From Rhinopomastus cyanomelas (lineage: Eukaryota > Chordata > Aves > Bucerotiformes > Rhinopomastidae): DNA of 64,000 nt. Shown here piece after piece: positions 36,707-46,800 of the stretch. How positions within the stretch are numbered: position 1 is the stretch's first letter; every line of letters starts with the position of its first letter. The stretch lies in NCBI GenBank assembly GCA_013400115.1, contig VXBP01003652.1:1365698-1429697 (forward strand), read 5' to 3'. Below the pieces are notes generated by a model. That model had not been told where the DNA came from, did not search any database, and worked only from the letters and a program-made list of their open reading frames with translations. The translations under genes were made by a program, and so were the position numbers.

Positions 36707-36919
36707 AAGAAAAACCTCTCATATAAGAACAAGGCTTACAGGCTTCAGGTTCAGATAGAAAAGCTTGAATCTTTTTCCAAAATGTAAGTTTTCTCACCAA
36801 AAAGGGTAATATTGAGCCATTAATATATAATCCATTACATGTTCTGTTGACACCACAATTGAGAGACTAACAGCAATAACTGAGAATTTACTTCACTCTG
36901 TAGGCTTCAAAATATTTAA

Positions 36920-36925
36920 AATAAA
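36920..36925 (+). terminator. STKLD1: STKLD1 polyadenylation signal
   Basis: AATAAA 213 bases after the STKLD1 stop codon (36704-36706), the first canonical signal on the plus strand after the stop. Confidence 0.6.
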
Positions 36926-37267
36926 GGTTTTTGTCTTGGGAGCATCAGCAAAGCAACAACAGTTTCTTTCTTCATCTACTGTAACTGAAAAATGCTTCTT
37001 TTTCCCTTAACTCCTTGTGTATTTCCTTTGCAGAACTGGACTGATGAAGTAGTTCACAGTACAGATGTTTGTTACAAGTGTTGTTTAAACACAGTTAGGA
37101 GGTGCTAGGTGTAAGTACCATCCAGACAAGGGGATAATAGCAGCAGTCTTGCGTGGCAGCAATCACCTACCAGGTTAGGGGGAGTCTTTTTCAATTCATT
37201 TTCTGAGTTACCAGTAAATTAGCTCTGGAATGTAATGTGAAACCAGCAAAAGCCAGAGAAAAACCAT

Positions 37268-40200
37268 TCAAGTTTTGCATTTTTTTTGGTTAGCTTTGTT
37301 CCTGAGAGCAGCTTCCCATTTCTTCCTCTCTAAGGTGTACAGCCTCATAGCTGCTTGTGCATCCTGAACCTGAAAGAGACCAGAACAGGAGGCTCAATGA
37401 AACATAGCTGACAATAGAATCATAGTATGGCCAGGGTTGGAAGGGACCTTAAGATCATCTAGTTCCATCCCCCTGCATAGGCAGGGACACCTCCACTAGA
37501 TTAGATTGTTCACGGCCCCATCCAGCCAGACCCTGAACACTTGTAGTATGGTTTAAGACTATTCACAAACAGCTAAATCCTCTTTTAATGCAGCATTTCA
37601 AATAACACTTCACAATTCCCTTTCAGACTTAGGTTCTGTAACTAGTAGAAAGGGACTGATGTGTATTTGGATGGCAGGGCCCAGCACCAGGCTATGCTCT
37701 TCTTCCTTATTGTCATCTAGTGATACAAAAAGGGCCAAGAGGTGTAAGTTGGAACAGCGGAGGTTCCACGTCAATATGAGAAGGAACTTCTTCCCAGTGA
37801 GTATGACAGAGCACTGGAAGGGGCTGCCCATGGGGTTGTGGAGTCTCCTTCTCTGGAGACGCTTAAAACCCGCCTGAACATGTTCCTGTGACTGGACCCA
37901 AGTGATCCTGCTGTGGTGCTGAGATTGGACTGGATGATCTTTCGGGTTCCCTTCCAATCCCTAATATTCTGTGAGTCTGACTTGTGAAGCCAGAATGACA
38001 AAACACTATGCTGTAGTATCCTGGGGATACCCTCACAAATTGCCCTCATTTTTAGTTCATTATGTCCTTTGCTCCACTGAAAGACAGGAACTAACTGCTG
38101 CTGCTCAGTAGTGGGCTCCACACTACTGTATCCAACTCACCATAGTACAGCGGTGCACAATGCTGCTTTTAAGGTAAGCAGTTGATTATTAAGAATTATT
38201 TTTCCATGACAACAATTAGTGTTTAAACAAAACACAGTTGATATGGAAAAGAAGTTTACAAATGCAGGAACATCATCCAAGTGGTGTGAGACATCTGGTT
38301 AGCAGGAGACCAGAATGATGCCACAGCAGTCCAGACTGAACCTAGAGCTCGTGTGTAGTACTCTGCTGATGTGCCCCAGAATGTGCTTCCTGATGAGGTA
38401 CTTACTGAGCAGTGCTCTGCTGTCTGCACTTGAATGTTCAGCACTTTCTCACAGAGCAGCTTCAGTGATGGTCGTGAATTCTAGAAACACAAGAGAGAGA
38501 AGCTATAGAGTTGTGTTTTTATCAGTTTGAGGAATACCCTCAACTGAAATAGAAAAGCAAGCACATCTTTACATTCTACTGGTCAACTGTCAAGAATAAT
38601 GACTGAATTATGAGATTGCATGTACTGCAGAGAGGATTTTATGTATTAGAAACTGTGTGTCCAGCAGGAGTGGGGAGGTGATTGTCCCCCTGTACTCAGT
38701 GGGGACAGTTTGGGGCACCTCAGTGTAGGGGGGACATCAAGGTGCTGGAGCAGGTGCAAAAGGGTGCAATGAAGCTGGGGAAAGGACTGGAGAATAAATC
38801 TTATGAGATTCAGTTGGGGCTGTTTGGTTTAAGGGGGAATAGGAGGCTGGGGGGAGACCTCATCACTCTCCGCAGCTCTCTAAGGGGCATTGTGGACATA
38901 GTGCTGGTCTCTTCTCACAGGTAATTAGTGACAGAACCAGAGAGGGCTTCAAGCTTCAACAGGTGAGGGTTAGACTGGACATTGGGAAGACATTCTTGCT
39001 GGAGAGAGTGATCAGCACTGGAAAGGGCTGCCCAGGGTGGTGGTTGAGTCCCCATCTCTGGATGTATTTAAAAGTTGCTTAGATGTGGTGTTGGGGGATC
39101 TGGTTTAGGGGTGAACTTGGAGGATAGGGTTGATGATTGGACTTGATGATCCCAAGAGTCTTTTCCAACCTATGATTCTATGATTATAACATTAAGATTA
39201 ATATTTGAACTCTTTTGGTTGTGAAATCTGGAAATAACTCTATACCTTTGAACTTTTACTCTAAGCAGAAAGCTGAAGCCACCTATTTGTATCCATCGAT
39301 ATAGAAATTACACTGTTATGATGGTCATATGAGCCTTCCTATAAGTAGAACTGTACAGTCTTGGTTTATTATCCAGAAAAACATGATAAAAGCTGGGTAA
39401 GTGCTAAAGAATAGGAGAACTTTGCACCTTCTTGGCAGTTTCTTACCTTGACTCTTTGTCTGAAAGGCTTGTACTTTTGTGTGTCACGGATCTTCTTCTG
39501 AGGATGATCAAGATAAAGGACCTAGAAGAAATGACATTTTCAGTCCAATTGATAAAGCTGAACATGTAGCTTCCTGCTCTTTGCTTCCATCTCTTATCTG
39601 AGCTCAGTACCATGAATGGACAAGACCCAAGATCATCCAGACACTGCCTGGATTCAAGAGCCATAGTATGAGAAACAGAACAGAGTCTGGAGGCACCACC
39701 TGTACAGACTCTCACAGAATCATTACGGACTGGAAGGGGCCTTGAAAGAAATCTAGTCCAATCCCCCTGCAACAGCAGGATCACCTAGACCAAGTTACAC
39801 AGAAATACATCTGGGGGGTCTTAAACGTCTCCAGTTAAGGAGACTCCATAACTCCCCTGGGCAGCCTGTTCCAGTGTTCCGACACGCTTACTGGGAAGAA
39901 AGTCCTTCTCACATTGATGTGGAACCTCTTATGTTCCAGCTTATAACCACTGCCCCTTGTCCTATCACCAGATGACACTGAGAAGAGCCCGGCTCCATCC
40001 TCCTGACTCCTGTCCTTTCCATATTTATAGACGTTGAGGTCACTCCTCAGTCTCCTCTTTTCCAAGCTCAAGAGACCCAGCTCCCTCAGCCTCTCCTCAT
40101 AAGGGAGGTGCTCCACCTCCTTCATCATCCTCGTTGCCCTGCGCTGGACTCCCTCCAGCAGCTCCACATCCCTCTTGAACTGAGGAGCCCACAACTGGAC

Positions 40201-43200
40201 ACAATACTCTACCAGGGCAGAGTAGAGGGGGAGAAGAACCTCTCTTGATCTGCTAACCACCCCCGTTCTGATCCACCCCAGGATGCTGTTGGCCCTCTTG
40301 GCCACAAGAGCACACTGCTGGCTCATGGTCATCCTGCTGGCCACCAGGTCCCTTTCTCCTAGACTACTCTCCAACAGGTCAGTCCCCAGCCTGTACTGGT
40401 ACCTGGGGTTGTTCTTGCCCAGATGCAAGACTCTACACTCTCTGGTAATGATGATCAGACTGCTAAGCTTTGCAGGCTGAAAAAATCATGCAATGCTTTT
40501 TCCTCATAAAACAGGTTTTTTCTATCTCTTCAGTAACCAGATCAATCCTATTAGCAACAGAGTCTGGAAGCTGAAGAACTTTGGAGGGTGAGTGATTAGG
40601 GCTATACTTGGGGCAGCATGAAATGACAACCTGAGATAACTATACTAAAGGTTGTAGGAGTTCAGCTGTGTTCACCTGATCCAGAAAGACATTATAAATA
40701 TAAGCAGTTTTGAAATTGTGGAGTTTTATCTTCAAAATAACCCCTCTGCAGCCACGCACCTTTAGATCATTGCGCAAAGCGTGTCCAACTAAAATCCTTC
40801 CATTCAAGATGTTGGCAACCTCCTTCTGAACTGTTTTAAAATCTTCACCTAGAAGATCACACAAGGAAACACTTTCTGTTGGGTGTGAAACAAACTGAAT
40901 TACAGCTCACTTCTTTTTATGAAGGCAGCTGCATCCCTAGGACTGTAGTTATGCTGATCTGTACCGTAAATCAATCTGCTTGTTACCAGAGCAGGAAGGA
41001 CTCCATAAGGAGCCCAGCACTAGAAGGAAGTAAACTTCTTATCTCCACACCGTAATCCATGAGTTAACATCTTTTAGGACTCTCTAAGAAATGCTTCTTC
41101 CAGCAATTTTTCTATAGCATTCAGATTTAGCTTTGTTTTCCCGTTCCCAAAATATGTCTCAAACTAATCTACATGGTTCCTGTGACAGAACTATTACCAT
41201 TTGCCTCTTAAAAAAAACCACTTTTTCAGGGAAACAAAGCCTCCTACCTGTTTTTATATTCTCAGGGCGAATGCCACTGACAGCTGTTCTGTAATCAGTC
41301 ACCTCTTCTGTAGGCTTGACGTACTTGTCGTAAATGCACTTTCCGTACTGGTTGACTATGGACACACGAGCCACAATGCTGTCTTCACCCTTAGGTCCCA
41401 CTCCCACCATCTCGCAGTCCATGGCTACTGCTCGTGTTGGCCTGAAAGACAAAGGGCAGCGTGGTGACACCTCTAGTACAGGGATCACAAACGGAAGTTC
41501 ACAGATTTTGGGCCACTCAGTTCCAGAAGGATGCAGAGCTGCTTGAGAGAGTCCAGTGCAGAGCCACAAAGACAATGAAAGGAGTGGAGCACCTCCCTGA
41601 TGAGGAAAAGCTGAGGGAGCTGCTAAAAAGGAGACTGAGGGGTGACCTCATTAATGCTGATAAATATAGAAAGGGTGGGTGTCAGGAGGAGGAAGCCAGG
41701 CTCTGCTTGGTGGCACCCAGTGATAGGACAAGGGGCAATGCATGTGAGTTGGAACAGAGATTCCACATGAGTATGTGAATGAACTTCTTCCCAGTGAGGG
41801 TGACAGAGCCCTGGAAGGGGCTGCCCAGGAGGGTTGTGGAGTCTCCTTCTCTGGAGAAGTTTAAAACCCGCCTGGCTGTGTTTGTATGTGACTCAGTCTA
41901 GGGGATCCTGCTATGGTGCGGGGGATTGGAATGGATGATGTTTTCAGGTCCCTTCCAATCCCTAACATTCTGTGACTGATACAAACACGACAACTCAGCA
42001 GACTGTCTACCAACTGACTGGAGATGTCAGCTTACGCTGTGTGCCTGCAAATTACAGTTATTAGAAGATAATCTCTGTTCCTGCTGCCATCCTTCCTGCT
42101 GGAATGCCACTCACCTTTCAGAAGCACCTTCTTTAACCAGCACCTGCTCCACAGTCCGTTTGGATTGGCTCGGTTCAAGTCCTAGATTTCTTCTAGCAAT
42201 TTTTGCCGCTTCAGGTCCTAGCGCTGCTTCAATATCTTTTGGATCAACATCATCAAACCAGATTTCATCCCTGGTAAGTACAGATTTAATTTACATTTAA
42301 TAGTTTTAAAGCTGTCCTGCTTCTTTATAGTGAAATGAAAAAGCATTTTTATTTTTTAAATCAAGAAATGAGCTCTGTATAAAGTACTTTCTACAGGTTT
42401 GTTGGTAATTCTGAGGAGCACAGACAGCTATTTCCCCCCAAATCTAATCTGTAAGAGCGAAGCAGATCTGCATGTACTGTCCTGTGCTCCTTCTGTACAT
42501 CTCCCAAAGTAAATATTAGCATATGATGCCTGAAGTACTCACTCTTTGGGTTGTTGCTCCACATGTTCTCCAGCTTTCCTCCTCTTATGTTTTCTATCAC
42601 TCTTCTCCTTTAAAATATTGCCATTTTTCTTTTTCTCTTGGTTTCCTTTTCCATTGCTTTTACTGCTGTTTAAATTTTTATCTGTTGCGGCCTTCTTGGA
42701 GTTTTGTTTAGCCAAAGGGGGGTTCTCTTTAGCTGAACTCTTGTCTGTTTTGTTTGTGGGTTTGGCCTTTGCCACGTTCCCGTTCCCATTGACAACAGGG
42801 ACTTCCTGGCTGTTTCCTGCCTTGAGTGGCTTCTTTTTGGGGTCTGTTTGACACTTAGTGAGGGGCTCACTAGAGCTGCTTGCCTTCTGTTTCAGTAGCT
42901 AAAATGACCAAAAATAAGAGAAAAAAGCCCCAGGATTATCGTCGGTTCATCCCGGCATCATTCTGCTGTCCCCCTGGCTCAGGGGACACCCCCTGCCAGG
43001 GAACACCCCCTCCCCCGCCCCGCCTGCAGCTCTTCATTATTCACACAAAGATGATTATTTGCAGTTTAATCACCACACACGGCGTGGGGCCACACTCGGG
43101 GAACACCAGCATGGCCGAGCCGGCTCCCCAGGCCTCCCTTTCCAGCCCCCCGGGGTGTTCCCTCACCTCCTGCAGCGCTTTCCAGTTGGAGGAGAACTCC

Positions 43201-43358
43201 TGGGGGCTGCGAGGCGGGGCGGCGGCCACCGCGGGGCCTTTCGGCGCGGCCTCCAGCGCCGCTTCCCCATGGCCACTGCAGACCTTCTTCTTCTTCTTCC
43301 TCCTTCTCCGCCCGCCCTGCCCACCGGCCTGGGGCTCCGCAGGGCTCCGCTCCGCCAT
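37268..43358 (-). CDS. REXO4: REXO4 RNA exonuclease 4 (DEDDh family)
   Basis: Eight exons in transcription order: 43167-43358, 42543-42898, 42115-42270, 41248-41441, 40760-40848, 39447-39521, 38406-38480, 37268-37369 (stop 37268-37270). The total is 1239 bases, 412 aa (human 422), phases continuous. The N-terminal ~180 residues are Lys/Ser-rich with polybasic runs (RRRRKKKKK) of the nucleolar-signal type. Then come EIWFDDVDPKDIEAALG and the exonuclease domain from about residue 239. All five DEDDh residues are seen: D243 and E245 (AMDCEMVGVG), D327 (HALRNDLK), and H377 plus D382 (AEHCSVQDA). This predicts an active 3'-5' exonuclease of the REX4 family, tied to ribosome biogenesis. It is divergently paired with ADAMTS13. 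Introns hold several CR1s. Confidence 0.95.
37415..37543 (-). mobile_element. Inverted CR1 LINE 3' fragment in REXO4 last intron
   Basis: TAGAATCATAGTATGGCCAG through GCCAGACCCTGAACACTT; a CR1 subfamily with the AGGGTTGGAAGGGACCTTAA tail. Confidence 0.88.
37668..37980 (+). mobile_element. CR1 LINE 3' fragment in REXO4 last intron
   Basis: Diverged start near GGATGGCAGGGCCCAGCACC, clear from TTGGAACAGCGGAGGTTCCA to CCCTAATATTCTGTGAGTC. It lies head-to-head with the neighbouring inverted CR1 at 37415-37543. Confidence 0.85.
38658..39185 (+). mobile_element. CR1 LINE 3' fragment in REXO4 intron 6
   Basis: GTGTCCAGCAGGAGTGGGGA through TTTTCCAACCTATGATTCTA; same subfamily as the copy at 13018-13564. 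Confidence 0.88.
39711..40444 (-). mobile_element. Inverted CR1 LINE with near-intact ORF2 C-terminal region
   Basis: About 730 bases read on the minus strand, 3' end at the left (CTCACAGAATCATTACGGAC on plus). It keeps a continuous minus-strand frame from 40428 to 39835 of 197 codons. This covers the CR1 ORF2 C-terminal region (NNPRYQYRLG, ANSILGWIRTGVVSRSREVL, RRATRMMKEVEHLPYEERL). The reverse transcriptase core is absent, so the copy is not autonomous. It lies in REXO4 intron 5, same strand as the gene. Confidence 0.9.
41505..41977 (+). mobile_element. CR1 LINE 3' fragment in REXO4 intron 3
   Basis: TTTTGGGCCACTCAGTTCCA through CCCTAACATTCTGTGACTG. It starts only about 60 bases from REXO4 exon 4, antisense to the gene. 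Confidence 0.9.
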
Positions 43359-43835
43359 GGGGGAGCCCGCGCGATGCGGGACGCGACGCCCAGCCGCCTC
43401 GGGGCTGCGGGGACCGTGCAGCGGCGCACGGGCTCGGCGGGGAACGCGGCCCCAGCGCTTCGGTTCCGCCCGCGGGGCCTGACCAGGGGGCGGGCTGGGG
43501 TGGGGGCACCGGTGGGGAGGTTGTGTGTGTGGTTCTTCCCCACCGCCGTGGGGCAGGTGTGTGGAGGGGACTGAACAGAACAGAGACCCCTTTGCCCCAC
43601 AGAATCCCCTCTAGTGTCTGGCTCGGAGCTCTTTGGCGGCGGTGAGGGGGAGCATTGCGCAAACCTGTTCCCGCAAGGCCCCACCACTGGCCGTTCCCCC
43701 CCCAGGCCCTGCTCCCCTGTTTGTTTGACCCCCGCGCCCTTCCCTTTCCTTCCACGTGATGCCTTGGGCCAAACTTCGACTTCGATCAGCCCAGGGCTGG
43801 TGCTGAGGCCACAACGCTGGTCGCTGCTCCTCAAC
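43359..43835. promoter_or_regulatory. Bidirectional REXO4/ADAMTS13 CpG-rich promoter
   Basis: There are 477 bases between the divergent start codons. It is GC/CpG-rich near REXO4, with a GC box GGGGGCGGGC at about 43486-43495, and becomes less rich towards ADAMTS13. A palindromic E-box CACGTG lies at 43753-43758, 78 bases before the ADAMTS13 start codon. No gene is supported inside. Confidence 0.6.
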
Positions 43836-46800
43836 ATGACCGTCAGCTTGACGCTCCGGGTGCTTGTGATGCTCCCCTTGGGGTTCTGCTGGCTGTCAGC
43901 TTTCCAAGAGGTGAGTTGGACGTCCAGTTTCTAGGAAGACTTTTATATTTCTAGGAATAAAAAAAAGAGGAGGCGACGCACCGTGTTCTAAGCCAAAATC
44001 CATCAAACCTCTCTAATCGAGAAGATAAAGCTGTTTCCTCTGGGTGGCTGTTGTGTAGCCCGTGCTCAGTACAGAATAAAGCCCTGAGAACTTGGCATTG
44101 GTGCTTGAGTTCCTTCCAGGTTAGGTTCAGCTAAGCTGTAGTCTTGTATCCATTTGTTTTTCTTAAAAAAATGTGAAGCTATTCTTCTTCTTGCAGAAAT
44201 TTCTCGGCGCTTTGGATGCAGAAGACGTTTTCTCATATTTTGGAACCATCTCAGTGTCTGATGGTATGCAGGGCTCATTCCGTCTTGATTTTTGGAACAT
44301 GTCTGTCAGTTTATTTCGAATCCTGTACGTTTGATAATGCTAAGAACACTTAGTAATGAACCCTGGTCTGACAAGCATTTAGCATTTCTGAGCCACGTTA
44401 GTCAGTGAGGCAAACCATGTTTCAGCATGAAAGCAGCTGAAGAACTGGGCCAGTGTTTAAAGTTGCTAAAGGAGATGCAATAAATCTTTTTGCACATTTC
44501 TCCTGCGGTCCTTGCTGGCTCTTTTTAGCTTGGAAAAAAGGGAGACCAAGGAGTGACCCCATGAATGTTGGTAAATATGGAAAGGGTGGGTGTCAGGAGG
44601 ATAGAGCCAGACTCTGCTCAGTGGCATCCAATGACAGAAAAAGGGACAATGAGTGTGAGCTGGAACAGAGGAGGTTCCACATCAATGTGAGAAGGAACTT
44701 CTTTGTGGTGAGGGTGACAGAGCACCGGAAGGGACTGGCCAGGTGGAGTGTGGAGTCTCCTTCTCTGGAGATGTTTTAAACCCGCCTGGATGTGTTCCTG
44801 TGTGACTTGATCTAGGGGATCCTGCTATGGCAGGGGGATTGGACTGGATGATCTCTCAAGGTCCCTTCCAATCCTTAATGTTCTGTGATTCTCTGTTTTT
44901 TCTATGACGTTAACAGGTCCAGGTCTTCTGAGCAGGAAGCTTTAGAGTAAGGATAGCTTTAAATTCGCTTGATAAATTTCTTTTGAAGTAAATGCCTGGA
45001 GAGACTGGTATTCTGGGTCTGGGTTGATGATTCTCAAATCCTTAAAGCAAAGATGTTGTCTGTTAATGAGTTCACTCAGTGCTCATCCCATGTCTCTTGT
45101 CTGGATTACTGTAATTCTCACTAAGCAACACTTAACATCTGAGGAAGTAAAACTGTCTCAGCCTTTGTTAAATGAAATGTTCTTACTGAGGGAGAAAAAG
45201 CAGTGATAAATCAAGAGCTGGTTTCAGAGCTGTTGTCTGTTCTCAACTGGATTATCCTCACTTTAGAGAACATGAAAGCATTGAAGTTCTTCAACTGTTA
45301 ACACAATGACTCTGAAAATCTGCAGTTGTCATTTAGAGAGTACTTTTTTCCCTAGAGAGATAAATCATTACATTTGTTTTCTGTGTATCATTTCTCATAG
45401 CTGTTCCTCTTGTTCTGGCCTTGTTTCATTTCTTTCAGTACCCGAGTTTGTTGTTGCTGAGCCAACTTGCCCTTGTAAAGAAGAACAGATTGGGCTGGCG
45501 TCCTGTCGGGTTCAACACTGCTCCCTTGAGGCCTGGGGACGACTCTATGCCTTTGAATTTCTAGAAGACCATACCCTCCTTTCGTCTTCCTTTGTGAGCA
45601 GTGAAGTGGTGAACTCTTCCTTTAGCATACTGAAGCGATTCTCAGGCAACTGCTTTGCAGGTGGAAATCCACTGCAGCCTCCTGGGGCAAAGTGTAGAGT
45701 CACTTACTGTGAAGGGCAGCTGGTGAGTGTGCACTGTGCTTATTCTTACAAGTGTTTGCAGCTTGAAGTGCCAAACATGCGTGAGCCATCCATGCTGTTC
45801 TCTGAAGACAAATGTCTTTGAAATAACTCGGAGATGGATTTTCATCTCTTTTAGCAAGGAGTTGTCACTGCAGGTGAGGAGAAGGTTTATGTCAAGCCTG
45901 TCAGAAGCAAGAATGTGGCCCTGCTGAAGGACCTTGGCTTCTCCAGACCCCACATTCTCTTCAGAAGTGCTGCAAGAGGGGAAGATACAGTAAGAGGTAA
46001 TGTACGTAGAGAGCAAGCTCCGCTTGTTCAGCTTTTTCCTGGGAGTGGGGTTGCTTTCGTGAGCTCAGAGGAAAAATTGATATTTTTAAGTCTGTGAGCA
46101 TAGTTGACTGTGTTTCTCACCTCGGTGAGGTGTGACCAGTGTGTTCTCATTTAGGTATTTATTTCCACTGCATAGGTGTGCAGGTGAAAGAAACCAACAG
46201 AAGTGGGAAACTTAAGCCACTGGAGGAATAGTCTTCCCAATGACTTATTTTTTCAGGAAAGGGGAGTAGGCCTGTAGGACCTTTTATGCTGTCTTGCTTT
46301 TTAAACTCTCCATGTCCCTTTGTGCTGTTCAGCAGGGCAGTTTCCTTCTCGCCTGCAGAAGAGGGCTGAGGTTGCTGTCAAACATCTGGAGCTGATGGTC
46401 ATAGCAGGTCCAGATGTTTACTCATACCACCAAGAGGACACGGAGCGATATATTCTCACCAACCTGAACATTGTGAGTAGCTTTATGTTTGTGTGAGAGT
46501 TCATAGTGTTCCAGGCTGTATCCCTGGCAGGCTGACTTCAGAGTGCTCTTTCAGAGGTGGCTGTGGTCACTTGCTCCTGTGTACATGGTGTTCTCTGCTT
46601 TCCCTTGTACAAGGAGCTACATGAGGAAAAGCAGGTGTTGGAAGCTTTGGGACTGCAGCCTGAAAAACCAATGTATAAACTGTAGTAGGAAATCAGCTTC
46701 ATTATTAATACCACTATGTGTCAGTCCAGCAAGAAAGAGTTCTAGTCACTGGAGCCTGTTGCTTTCAGTGAGATTGAACAAGTTACACTGAATTACCCTG

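Noticed and set aside
43066..43837. Two long minus-strand frames (224-229 codons) over the REXO4/ADAMTS13 CpG island
   Set aside because: They are GC-rich chance frames. The REXO4 reading frame starts at 43358 and is in a different frame with clear homology downstream.
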